NCBI RefSeq assembly: GCF_900184255.1
Contig: NZ_LT854636.1
Span: 257,079 to 321,078, forward strand
Direction: 5' to 3'
DNA from: Haloimpatiens massiliensis
GTDB taxonomy: Bacteria > Bacillota > Clostridia > Clostridiales > Clostridiaceae
Length of the DNA: 64,000 nucleotides
In this document: positions 1-7,817 of the stretch, in pieces
Layout of the letters: every line of letters starts with the position of its first letter
Numbering within the stretch: position 1 is the stretch's first letter
Notes under the pieces: model-generated
What the model saw: the letters and a program-made list of their open reading frames with translations, nothing else
What the model was told of the DNA's origin: nothing
Database searches by the model: none
Position numbers and translations under genes: made by a program

Positions 1-201
1 TTTTTTTATTTTACTAGCTTCAGTTGCATCAGTATAAGAATCATTCAATTTCTCTGATATCTTCGATATTATTACAGATTCAGAAAGTATTATTCCTATG
101 ATTATATTTACTAGATTCTTTAACCGTTTACTTGTTATGGGTAATATTTCATATAGTATTTTTTCTAATTCTGCTGTAATATATTCTTGTGAATTGGTCA
201 T
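1..201 (-). CDS. IS4-like transposase, N-terminal part (runs off window)
   Basis: An ORF opens at an ATG (199-201) behind a good ribosome site (AAGGAG, about 6 bases upstream) and stays open for 67 codons to the left edge. The start MTNSQEYITAELEKILYEIL and the later stretch SESVIISKISEKLNDSY resemble, from memory, the N-terminus of clostridial IS4-family DDE transposases. The catalytic DDE residues would lie outside the window, so the family call rests on the N-terminus only. The gene sits directly downstream of a truncated BREX methyltransferase and explains that truncation. Partial because of the window edge; whether the transposase is intact cannot be seen. Confidence 0.6.
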   Translation of the reverse strand, partial: MTNSQEYITAELEKILYEILPITSKRLKNLVNIIIGIILSESVIISKISEKLNDSYTDATEASKIKK

Positions 202-316
202 AGCTATCTCCTTTTTATTAAGTTATTGTTGTTTATAACTTATATTTTAAGGCGGTAGCTATATTTTTTTAACCCTTTTTTTATTGGTAATTTAAACCTT
301 GGATAGCATCCCCTTT
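1..316 (-). mobile_element. Insertion sequence (IS4-like), end inside the BREX methyltransferase gene
   Basis: The segment joins the transposase start to the point where methyltransferase homology stops, near base 320-330. About 115 untranslated bases (202-316) lie between the transposase ATG and the broken reading frame, as expected for an IS left end. I cannot place the terminal inverted repeat exactly because the other end is outside the window. The inner boundary is therefore approximate, give or take about 20 bases. Confidence 0.5.
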
Positions 317-451
317 TTACTGTCTGTAAGTCAGAGCTTCACCTACTCCAAGTTGTTCTAAAGCAATTTTTGCTGCTTCTTCTGCTACTTCTCTAGCATT
401 CTCTATTGTTCTTTCAAATTTATTTCTTAATTCCTTTGATAAAGGTTTCAC
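317..451 (-). pseudogene. BREX-associated adenine methyltransferase (PglX role), 5' fragment
   Basis: A GTG start at 449-451 follows GGAGG by 8 bases, 16 bases after the brxC stop codon. It reads 44 codons to a stop at 317-319. Residues 3-39 (LSKELRNKFERTIENAR then EVAEEAAKIALEQLGVGEA) look like the N-terminus of large Eco57I-class SAM-dependent DNA methyltransferases. After GEA the sequence becomes unrelated and stops at once. Full-length relatives exceed 1000 residues, so this is the front end of a gene split by the adjacent insertion sequence. Without the methylase, a BREX system should lose modification of host DNA. Subtype is uncertain: the N-terminus is not that of the most common BREX-1 PglX. 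Confidence 0.6.
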
Positions 452-467
452 TCATTTCACCTCCTTA

Positions 468-3400
468 TTAGCGTACAACTATTGGTCCATCGACTAATTT
501 TTCTTTAAGCTGATCTCTAATTTCTTCAATCCAACTATTAATATCTTCTTCTGACTTTAGTGTGCGTTTAGGTATATCTACCATCTGTAACTTTGGTTCG
601 AGTTCTTTAGCTGCCATCTCGGTAGCTTTATTGAATTTTGCTTGTAATGCAGCTTCTCTATCCGCCCATGATTTAAGTGGATACTGCTTCAAAGCACTCA
701 ATAATTCTTCATATGAACCTAAAGCTATAGGTTGAATTTTTGAGAGACCATTTTGTTTTGATATATTTGTTCTCTTATCTTCAGTTAATCTATTCCACGA
801 TTCGTTGTTAGTTAACTTCTTATATAAATAGTCGTACGCACTTGCATACTTTGAATATTTCGTGTTTATTGTTGCTCTTAATGTATTTTCCAAAGACCTC
901 AGAAGCGGTACTATCATGTCAGGATCATGAAGAAGTTGGCGTTCTTCTTTTATAGATCGAGCTTGATTTTTTATGTCACTGACTACATCTTCATCAGAAA
1001 CAAGAGACATCATCTTTTCGAATTTATCCCAATTGATTATTCTGCTTTCAATATTCACTTTCAGCTTCGACCAATCTTCAATTAGAGTTTCTAATTCATT
1101 TCTATTTTCATATATAGATAGTAGCTGCTCATTACCTGCCTGGAACTTAAGTTCATTAATTAACGACGTATCTGGCTTTTCTGGTCTTGGTTCTAATCCT
1201 CCAGCATCTTCTGCAAGCTCTAGCATGTAGCTAATGAAGTCATCAGATTTCAACGACTCGTTGCCAGCATCTGCCTTTATACCTGCTTTTTGATACAACT
1301 TCCTAATCTGGATTCTTTGTATAGTAGAGATTGTCACAGATTCAATTTTAAAAGTCATCTTACCAATCTGTTTTCTTTCAATATCTTTTGGATTAACCAA
1401 ATTCCCGGACTCACCCAAACAGCGAATTAGCCCTGCAACCATTAATGCAAGTAATGATCCATCGATAGCATCTCCAGACCAACCATAAGGCGCATTTTCA
1501 AATTCTTTTCTGATATCTGTTCCTTTTTTGCCGCTACCTATATAATTCATAACTTTTTTACATACAGCATGTTCAGAAACATCTCCATTAAAACCTACAT
1601 ATTTAAGTGAATCAGGTGCACCTTCTTTAGCTTTAGCAAATACTTTATTCCAATTTGGATTATCTGCAATATCAAAATCCTGATATAATCTATGAATCGA
1701 GTTATTTGCAGCAGATAGTATAGCTTCCTTGAGATTTCCTTCAATAATCTCATTCCCACCTGCTTGGAAGACCTTAGCTTCAGATAATGCTTCTCTTAAC
1801 AATTCACCAATATTTCTTTCTGCATTGTTTTTAATTGTCTCCATCGCTGCCATAGCCTCTTTACCTTCAGGTGTTATAGGAGCCGGAGAGCCCTTTTTAC
1901 TTAGAGTAGCAGCAGAAGCTTTTGATTCCACTAGATAATTTATAATCTCTGCTCTCTTTGGGATAAACACATAGATGGTAGGTGATTGGTTTCCTGCTTG
2001 TCTTGCATCAATCCTTACTGAATCTTCATCAGTACTCCATTCATTTCTGACCCAAACATATACATTCTTATTAGCATCTGCCGGTAGTGTTGTGCCAAAA
2101 AAGAAATTAATATCTCTAACGACCTTTGACTGTCCATGCATAACTGTTGATTTCCCAACTGTTTCAACAAATTTCTTTTTAATTCTATCTTCTCTTTCAG
2201 CATTTACCCTATGCATTTCATTTCGAAGAATATTTTGATTACTCGCATACTCATCTAACCAGGCTAAATTTTCCTCAGTTTGTATTCTGTATTCATCGTT
2301 AACTTTCATCAATATTTCGCAATCATCTAATAGGCCACTAAGTCTACTTCTGAGATGTGAACTCCCACTAGATAAATCAGTGACCATGAGATCTGCCAAA
2401 GTGTCTATATTCGCTTTTATTCCAATCTCATTGTTACTTCCAGCTAATTTATTAATTAGAAAAATCAGTCCGCAAGCTCTAGAAACTAGTTTTTCATCAT
2501 CTCCTTGCGTGTGCCACAACATAGTTTTTTCATGCACTTTTCTTGGCAAAACTCTAGCATGAAGCATTTTATCTGCTAAATCATAGTATAAATAATCTGC
2601 AGGAATCACATTACCCAATGGTTCATTCATATTAAATTGAGCAGCTTTATGAACCATACTCAGCTGATTCCTTAACTGACTATCTGTACCTGTTTGATCT
2701 AAGACTCTCAATGTATTTTCCCAAAATCTTCTTCTAACTGGTAATATGGGGTAATCTTGAATAAAGTATTCTGCATCCCTTTGATTATGCCCAATGCTGG
2801 TTGCGCTTAAGTGTCTAGAAATTTCACCAATGTTTCTCTCCATTATTTTTCTTATTTCTTGAACTTTGTCTGGTTTCTTAGCCAATATTACTTTTCTAAC
2901 AACTGCATCAACATCAGTATCAGATAATTCTATTCTTACTGTAAAACGACCTTCTAATTTCTTAAGTAACGCTGTTCCTGTTACAGCTGTTTGCCCAGTT
3001 CCAATAAAAAGTAATTTACTTCCTATCTGTTTACTGCAGGCTTCAACAACTTCTTGCACATCCATAGCTCTTTGTGTGCTATCCCCAATATATTGCTCAA
3101 CTTCATCCAGTACAACTAAGGTCAAAGGCATATGTCCATCACTTGATAATGCATCTTTAATTGACTTAATCATTTCATCACTAGTGACATCTAACTTATT
3201 CGGGAACCTATTATTTAAAGTCTCAACACAGCTTTCAGGTGTTGGGAACAGATTAGGTTTAACTTCTGATAAACTTTCATGAAGTCCTTCTGCCACATAA
3301 AGATTATCTAGTTCCTCATTCCAATCATATCCTTTAGATTCAACCTTTTCCTTGACTTGGTCGAAAATATTCTCAGCCTTCAACCACATAACAAATGAAG

Positions 3401-3887
3401 CATTTGCATAATTTTCTGGTAATCCAACCGATTTATAAATAATTCGAAGCAGTGCCAATCTTACACTTCCACTTGCTCCAGCACCCAATGTCCCTGTTGC
3501 CGCATGTAACCCACCATATCTTTTGGATTGAGTACTTAGTTCATGAAGGTGAATTTTTATGCTATCTGGTAAATCTGCTAATGATCTGGCTCTTGCGCCA
3601 TCCTGGAATTCAACATCTTGCCAAAACGCAGCCAGCATTTTAACTAAATGCGATTTACCTGAACCAAAAAAGCCGCTGACCCAAACCGCTGGCTGTTGCT
3701 CATGTCCTAATTTTCTCAAATAAACATCAAGGATATGTTCCATACCCTTCTCATACTGTCCATCACAAACAAAAGTTTCTACCTCATAACGAAGTACATT
3801 GAGGTTTCTATCATTAACACTTGCTACACCCTCATTAACAAGCTTTCGTTCTAATGGATTTATCATATAAACATCTTTGTTAAACAT
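468..3887 (-). CDS. brxC: BREX system P-loop ATPase BrxC
   Basis: A protein of 1139 residues with a Walker A at 72-79 (GFFGSGKS, followed by HLVKML) and a Walker B-like LTLVVLDEVEQYIG near residue 260. The GFFGSGKSH loop and the length fit the BrxC/PglY family, the large ATPase of BREX phage-exclusion systems. The C-terminal third is rich in charged helices (about 880-1139). The start codon follows GGGGGG by 6 bases, and the gene lies 11 bases after brxB, so it is translated as part of the brxA-brxB-brxC operon. The N-terminus (NPLERKLVNEG) differs from the usual BREX-1 BrxC start, pointing to a variant subtype. The reading frame is intact although the next gene is disrupted. Confidence 0.85.
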   Translation of the reverse strand: MFNKDVYMINPLERKLVNEGVASVNDRNLNVLRYEVETFVCDGQYEKGMEHILDVYLRKLGHEQQPAVWVSGFFGSGKSHLVKMLAAFWQDVEFQDGARARSLADLPDSIKIHLHELSTQSKRYGGLHAATGTLGAGASGSVRLALLRIIYKSVGLPENYANASFVMWLKAENIFDQVKEKVESKGYDWNEELDNLYVAEGLHESLSEVKPNLFPTPESCVETLNNRFPNKLDVTSDEMIKSIKDALSSDGHMPLTLVVLDEVEQYIGDSTQRAMDVQEVVEACSKQIGSKLLFIGTGQTAVTGTALLKKLEGRFTVRIELSDTDVDAVVRKVILAKKPDKVQEIRKIMERNIGEISRHLSATSIGHNQRDAEYFIQDYPILPVRRRFWENTLRVLDQTGTDSQLRNQLSMVHKAAQFNMNEPLGNVIPADYLYYDLADKMLHARVLPRKVHEKTMLWHTQGDDEKLVSRACGLIFLINKLAGSNNEIGIKANIDTLADLMVTDLSSGSSHLRSRLSGLLDDCEILMKVNDEYRIQTEENLAWLDEYASNQNILRNEMHRVNAEREDRIKKKFVETVGKSTVMHGQSKVVRDINFFFGTTLPADANKNVYVWVRNEWSTDEDSVRIDARQAGNQSPTIYVFIPKRAEIINYLVESKASAATLSKKGSPAPITPEGKEAMAAMETIKNNAERNIGELLREALSEAKVFQAGGNEIIEGNLKEAILSAANNSIHRLYQDFDIADNPNWNKVFAKAKEGAPDSLKYVGFNGDVSEHAVCKKVMNYIGSGKKGTDIRKEFENAPYGWSGDAIDGSLLALMVAGLIRCLGESGNLVNPKDIERKQIGKMTFKIESVTISTIQRIQIRKLYQKAGIKADAGNESLKSDDFISYMLELAEDAGGLEPRPEKPDTSLINELKFQAGNEQLLSIYENRNELETLIEDWSKLKVNIESRIINWDKFEKMMSLVSDEDVVSDIKNQARSIKEERQLLHDPDMIVPLLRSLENTLRATINTKYSKYASAYDYLYKKLTNNESWNRLTEDKRTNISKQNGLSKIQPIALGSYEELLSALKQYPLKSWADREAALQAKFNKATEMAAKELEPKLQMVDIPKRTLKSEEDINSWIEEIRDQLKEKLVDGPIVVR

Positions 3888-3898
3888 CTATATCCCCC

Positions 3899-4447
3899 CT
3901 AGATTTTCTTATTACACGTAATGGGTAGTGCATGATAATTCCAACCATCATACCCATCAAGTAACCGATAATTATTGTTCTCATAACTTCCAGGGAAGAA
4001 CACCAGAAGTCTTCCTTTTACCATTGGTGATAATCTATCAACTAAATCTCTCACCTTGATAAATCCGAATACTGAACCAACCCCAGAAATAGTAACTACA
4101 TCTTCATCAGTAATATCTTCGCTATCAATAAATTCTCTGAATTTCTCTTCGATGTATTCAGCATATTTGTGAATAATATTAGACAGTAGTTTTGGGTTTT
4201 TATAATAACTCTTTGCATATCGTTGACTATGCATCCACTCAGAAAATGTATCTGTTAGATCGAATTCATACCAACCATGATTCAAATTTCTTGTGATAAT
4301 TTCAAACTCAGGAATCTTGGCTTTTAGCCTTCTCTCATCAGACTCATTATAAACAGCAAATATTACTCTTTGAGCTGCTGCTAAGTCTCTCCAAGGTATA
4401 ATTATGGAGTTTTCATAATTCTTCAATAATATATCAATTTTGCTCAT
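3899..4447 (-). CDS. brxB: BREX protein BrxB (DUF1788-like)
   Basis: A protein of 182 residues with the pattern of the BrxB/DUF1788 family: an early aromatic-acidic segment (residues 54-70, LNHGWYEFDLTDTFSEW) and a C-terminal RLLVFFPGSYENNNYRLLDG that recalls the family's conserved FPG motif. The length matches the family (about 190 residues). It overlaps the end of brxA by 14 bases, a sign of translational coupling, and is followed 11 bases later by brxC. BrxB has no proven enzymatic activity but is needed in BREX-1 systems. The call rests on family pattern plus the brxA-B-C order. Confidence 0.75.
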   Translation of the reverse strand: MSKIDILLKNYENSIIIPWRDLAAAQRVIFAVYNESDERRLKAKIPEFEIITRNLNHGWYEFDLTDTFSEWMHSQRYAKSYYKNPKLLSNIIHKYAEYIEEKFREFIDSEDITDEDVVTISGVGSVFGFIKVRDLVDRLSPMVKGRLLVFFPGSYENNNYRLLDGYDGWNYHALPITCNKKI

Positions 4448-5216
4448 AAATTATCTCTGCCTCCTCTTTTGTTATAAGATTTGGAAGTGAAATCTCCATC
4501 ACATTACCTATCCGCTTATAATTTATCCATCCCCGTGCTGAAGCATTTTCTGCAAGTTCAATTGCCATTTCTTTTGAACAATCATTTATCTCCATATACT
4601 TCGTTTCAAAAAGTGCTGGTCCTCTCTCTCCTGCTAAATAACCAAGATAAATAGCATAAGCCACAGTGGAAGGAGTAGCTTTAGCTTGGGCTCTGACTTT
4701 TTCTCGTCTCCCTTTTAGGTGTCCACTTTTTGTCCAACTAGACAAAATATTTCGAGCCATTGATTGTAGTGTTGATTCGCTAAAACGATTTGGCTCCATG
4801 TCATCAATCAATTCTTCTATTGCTTTTTTTTGAACTTCAGTATTAAGTTCTAATGATCTAATCTCTTTGAAAGAGTGATTTAGCACTCTATCTCTACAAA
4901 CAGCACAGAGCATTGCTAGAAGTGGTCTTGCTTCTTCATCTCGGTTCCAGAAAAATAATAAGGTCCGAAAAATTGATAATGTAGGATCAAGTGAATATAG
5001 TTCCGTTAAAAAACTTGCCGTTATTTTTCGAGAAGAAGACGACCTCTTCAGTAGGCAATTCTGATCTATAATCGCTTCAACATATTTATCATAATTAATC
5101 GCATCGGGAACAGCTTCAATTAGCTTTGATAACTCTTCCAACATTATTGTCCGACCGGTATGTACACTCCTTTTATTAAACTTAAAACCAAACTTCTCTA
5201 GTATTGAGTTTTCCAT
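4434..5216 (-). CDS. brxA: BREX protein BrxA (DUF1819-like)
   Basis: A protein of 260 residues starting MENSILEKFGF. An upstream in-frame ATG exists at 5229-5231, but a ribosome site (AAGGTG) lies just before the codon at 5214-5216, so the shorter form is preferred. The segment MLEELSKLIEAVPDAINYDKY and the later YLAGERGPALFETKYMEI agree with the BrxA/DUF1819 family, a small DNA-binding protein with winged-helix fold and NusB-like resemblance. It begins right after the XRE regulator gene and overlaps brxB, so all four genes form one transcript. Confidence 0.75.
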   Translation of the reverse strand: MENSILEKFGFKFNKRSVHTGRTIMLEELSKLIEAVPDAINYDKYVEAIIDQNCLLKRSSSSRKITASFLTELYSLDPTLSIFRTLLFFWNRDEEARPLLAMLCAVCRDRVLNHSFKEIRSLELNTEVQKKAIEELIDDMEPNRFSESTLQSMARNILSSWTKSGHLKGRREKVRAQAKATPSTVAYAIYLGYLAGERGPALFETKYMEINDCSKEMAIELAENASARGWINYKRIGNVMEISLPNLITKEEAEIIYEQN

Positions 5217-5231
5217 GTAATCACCTTCCAT

Positions 5232-5447
5232 CTATTTATAATCCTTTAACGTCTTTATAAGTATTTCATTTACACCATTCTTTTCACAGTAATCTATGAT
5301 AAGAGCGCGCGCCATTCTATTAGGCACCACTTTATTATTTTCCCAACGGTTTACAGTTGAAAAGCTAACATGAACCGCATCCGCAAATTCAGTTTGGGTC
5401 ATCTTGAGCTCATTTCTTATAGCTTTTATTGTTTCAGAAATTGCCAT
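5232..5447 (-). CDS. XRE-family helix-turn-helix regulator of the BREX operon
   Basis: A small regulator of 71 residues. Residues 5-55 form a Cro/C1-type helix-turn-helix (LKMTQTEFADAVHVSFSTVN, then RWENNKVVPNR). The start at 5445-5447 is chosen because TAGGAG lies 10 bases upstream; an earlier GTG would overlap that site. It is the first gene of the brx operon, and its stop is followed directly by the brxA leader. A tandem repeat over its own promoter (5475-5503) is a natural operator, so autoregulation of the defence locus is likely. It may also be an MT-type antitoxin-like regulator; nothing further can be said. Confidence 0.8.
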   Translation of the reverse strand: MAISETIKAIRNELKMTQTEFADAVHVSFSTVNRWENNKVVPNRMARALIIDYCEKNGVNEILIKTLKDYK

Positions 5448-5471
5448 TTTAATCACACTCCTATAAACCTA

Positions 5472-5503
5472 ATTATAGCATTGTCTATATAGCATTGTCT
5501 ATA
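5472..5503 (-). promoter_or_regulatory. Promoter with tandem-repeat operator for the brx operon
   Basis: Reading the minus strand, TAGACA (5496-5501) and TATAAT (5472-5477) are 18 bases apart and about 25 bases upstream of the XRE start codon. The 14-base unit TAGACAATGCTATA is present twice in a row across the promoter with a 16-base period, so it covers both boxes. This is the layout of an operator for a dimeric Cro-like protein. The promoter is seen; binding by the XRE protein is inference. Confidence 0.6.
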
Positions 5504-5789
5504 AATTATCAGAATAATTTTCCTAATTTTTCTAATTAGAATCAGAAATCATAATCTATACTATTTCCAAGGTGAAACGAATCTCATCAGGGAAAACTCA
5601 TAAACAACGCTTACTTTGCTAAACGGTTGAACCCTTAAAGCAAAACTACATTTACATGGGTGAGTTCAATTCAGCTCTTTTTCCTAAATCCCTTAAAACA
5701 CACCCAAAATCTATCACTTTACCCACCATCAATAAATAAACAAACCCCTGAAAATACCGTAAATGCGCCATTCTCAAGGGCTTATACAT
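5504..5789. other. Non-coding junction between brx operon and rlmD
   Basis: This stretch has no open frame with a ribosome site. It contains an imperfect hairpin around 5616-5645 (TTTGCT ... AGCAAA) and otherwise AT-rich sequence with several runs of C in AAACCCCT-like contexts. It is the point where the core chromosome (rlmD) meets the defence locus. No tRNA or integrase is visible here. Confidence 0.5.
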
Positions 5790-7163
5790 CTATTTTCTTG
5801 TCAGCAGACAGACGGTTTCCACGTGCATTGTTTGTGGAAACATGTCCACCGGCTGTACTTCCTCTGTTTTATATCCTAATTCGTGAAAAATTGCTAAATC
5901 CCTAGCCAAAGTTCCTGGGTCACAGGAAACATAAACCACTTTCTTAGGATTACTTTTACATATGGACTCTACAAGTGTTTTTTCACAGCCCTTTCTTGGG
6001 GGATCTACTACTACTACATCTGGTATTATGCCCTTTGAAATAAGCTTTGGTATTTCCTCTTCGGATTTACCTACTATAAATTCGGCATTGTTTATATTGT
6101 TTACCTTACTGTTTTCTCTGGCATTCTCTATGGCTTCCTTAATTATCTCTACACCGTATACTCTTTTGCTCTTTTGAGATAAAAACAAAGAAATAGTTCC
6201 TGTACCACAATAGGCATCAAATACCACTTCATCTCCCTTTAAATCTGCATACTCTAGAGCTTTTCTGTACAGTACTTCAGTTTGCCCAGGGTTTACTTGG
6301 AAAAAGGAAAGAGGTGATATATTAAATTTAAATTTTTCTATGTAATCAGTTATGTGTTCTTGTCCCCATAAGGTTTTACACTTAGAACCTAATATCACAT
6401 TGGTTCTTTTACTATTTACATTTTGAATTATACTGTGAATTCCCTCTATGTTATCCACAATAGATTTAATTAATTCATCTTTATTAGGCAACTTATCCCC
6501 ATTAGTCACAATAACTACCATAACTTCTCTAGTTTTAAAACCTTTTCTCACCATTATATGTCTCACTAAACCATTGTGCTTTTCCTCATTGTAAGGTTTT
6601 ATATGGTATTTATTCATCCACACCTTTATTAGCTGCACTACTTTGTAAGAAACCTCTTCTTGAATAAAACAAGTATCTATATCTATTATATTATGACTTC
6701 TTGGAGCGTAAAATCCTACTACTATGTTGCCATTTTTATCTTCTCCTACTGGAAGCTGCACTTTATTTCTATAGTCATAAGGGTTATCCATACCTATGGT
6801 ATTATGTACTGTAATTCTCTCTAGCTTTCCTATTCTCTCTAATGCATCTTCTACTCTTTTTCTCTTAATTTGAAGTTGATAACTGTAATCTAAGTGCTGA
6901 ATACCGCATCCTCCACATTTCCCAAAGGAAGGACAAACAGGAGCAACTCTTTTTTCTGAAGGCTTTATTATCTCCATAAGTTTTCCGTAACCATAATTTT
7001 TCTTAACACTTAATATTTTAACCTTTGCATTTTCTCCTTCTATGGCTCCAGGAATGAACACTGTAAAATTTTCTACTTTTCCTATGCCTTCCCCATCATA
7101 TCCCATGCCCGATATATCTATTATGTATTCTTCATTTTTCTTAACTGGAATTTCCTTATTCAT
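5790..7163 (-). CDS. rlmD: 23S rRNA (uracil-5-)-methyltransferase RlmD/RlmCD type
   Basis: A protein of 457 residues of the TrmA/RumA family, which methylates C5 of a uridine in 23S rRNA using SAM. Residues 1-65 form a TRAM RNA-binding domain. Cysteines for an iron-sulfur cluster follow ([15 protein letters not shown], about 87-101, plus a later Cys). The SAM-binding motif is [15 protein letters not shown] near 316, and the catalytic cysteine is in [15 protein letters not shown] near 415. The extreme C-terminus [11 protein letters not shown] is typical. GAAAGG lies about 9 bases before the start. Its 3' end abuts the accessory BREX region. Which uridine is modified cannot be told from sequence. 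Confidence 0.92.
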   Translation of the reverse strand: MNKEIPVKKNEEYIIDISGMGYDGEGIGKVENFTVFIPGAIEGENAKVKILSVKKNYGYGKLMEIIKPSEKRVAPVCPSFGKCGGCGIQHLDYSYQLQIKRKRVEDALERIGKLERITVHNTIGMDNPYDYRNKVQLPVGEDKNGNIVVGFYAPRSHNIIDIDTCFIQEEVSYKVVQLIKVWMNKYHIKPYNEEKHNGLVRHIMVRKGFKTREVMVVIVTNGDKLPNKDELIKSIVDNIEGIHSIIQNVNSKRTNVILGSKCKTLWGQEHITDYIEKFKFNISPLSFFQVNPGQTEVLYRKALEYADLKGDEVVFDAYCGTGTISLFLSQKSKRVYGVEIIKEAIENARENSKVNNINNAEFIVGKSEEEIPKLISKGIIPDVVVVDPPRKGCEKTLVESICKSNPKKVVYVSCDPGTLARDLAIFHELGYKTEEVQPVDMFPQTMHVETVCLLTRK

Positions 7164-7318
7164 CGTATCAACCTTTCAATATATTTAATTTAAATCCTTT
7201 TTATTATTCACTATTCTATACTACATTATAAACTAAAAACACCAGTTATTCTATTATTGACAATAACATCTAGTTAATATAATATTTTAATGATACTTTT
7301 TGTACAATATTCTAATAT

Positions 7319-7456
7319 TTACTTATAAAAGGTTTCGCAATTAGTGTTTTCTTTTTCTCCCTTGCCCATTCCTGATATACTCACATAATCAGCTTTACAT
7401 ATACCATCGGAATTATACATACATTTCTCTGCATTACATTTTATTTCTGGGCTCAT
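7319..7456 (-). CDS. Small DUF1540-like cysteine protein (possibly decayed)
   Basis: A 45-residue ORF, too short for usual gene finders. Its cysteine spacing (IKCNAEKCMYNSDGICKADY, then a C near residue 39) fits the DUF1540 domain, a clostridial Cys-rich motif of unknown role, presumably metal binding. No clear ribosome site precedes the ATG at 7454-7456. The frame upstream is closed by a TGA about 40 bases before it, and the residues between (AEAKQIFTNES) look like the tail of another such domain. The gene may therefore be the remaining 3' half of a two-domain protein. It sits alone in a 650-base gap between rlmD and pyk. Confidence 0.45.
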   Translation of the reverse strand: MSPEIKCNAEKCMYNSDGICKADYVSISGMGKGEKENTNCETFYK

Positions 7457-7675
7457 TTGAATGGATTCATTGGTAAATATCTGTTTAGCCTCTGCTCAAA
7501 ATACGTTAAAAATAATTGATATACTCTTAAACATTTTTGTGAAATTACATTAATTATATGTTTTATACCTTTTGTTATACCGGGATAAATACTAAAACTC
7601 CATAATAATTCTTTTTTCTATAATAGTTTGATACCCTAAAAATTTTTTATTCAGATATTTTATACAAAAAAAATA

Positions 7676-7690
7676 CACCCAAATAGGGTG
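7676..7690 (-). terminator. Rho-independent terminator after pyk
   Basis: On the minus strand CACCC-TATTT-GGGTG is followed by TATTTTTTTTG. The stem is only 5 bp but GC-rich and the T run is long. It lies about 130 bases beyond the pyk stop. The rest of 7457-7817 is AT-rich with nothing else recognisable. Confidence 0.5.
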
Positions 7691-7817
7691 CAAGGTCGTA
7701 AAATCAGTTGCCAATATTTTCTATTATAATAGTATATCCATTAAAAAAATAAATATACGTATGAAATATAATTTTACAACAAAAATGAAATTAAATCAAT
7801 AGTTTTTTATATATTTT

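Noticed and set aside
973..3643. Plus-strand frames of 60-138 residues opposite brxC
   Set aside because: They are antisense shadows of the brxC gene without ribosome sites or recognisable domains.
5610..5650. Possible tRNA T-arm near the rlmD-brx junction
   Set aside because: The loop GGTTGAACCC lacks a proper five-pair stem and no acceptor or anticodon arms fit around it.
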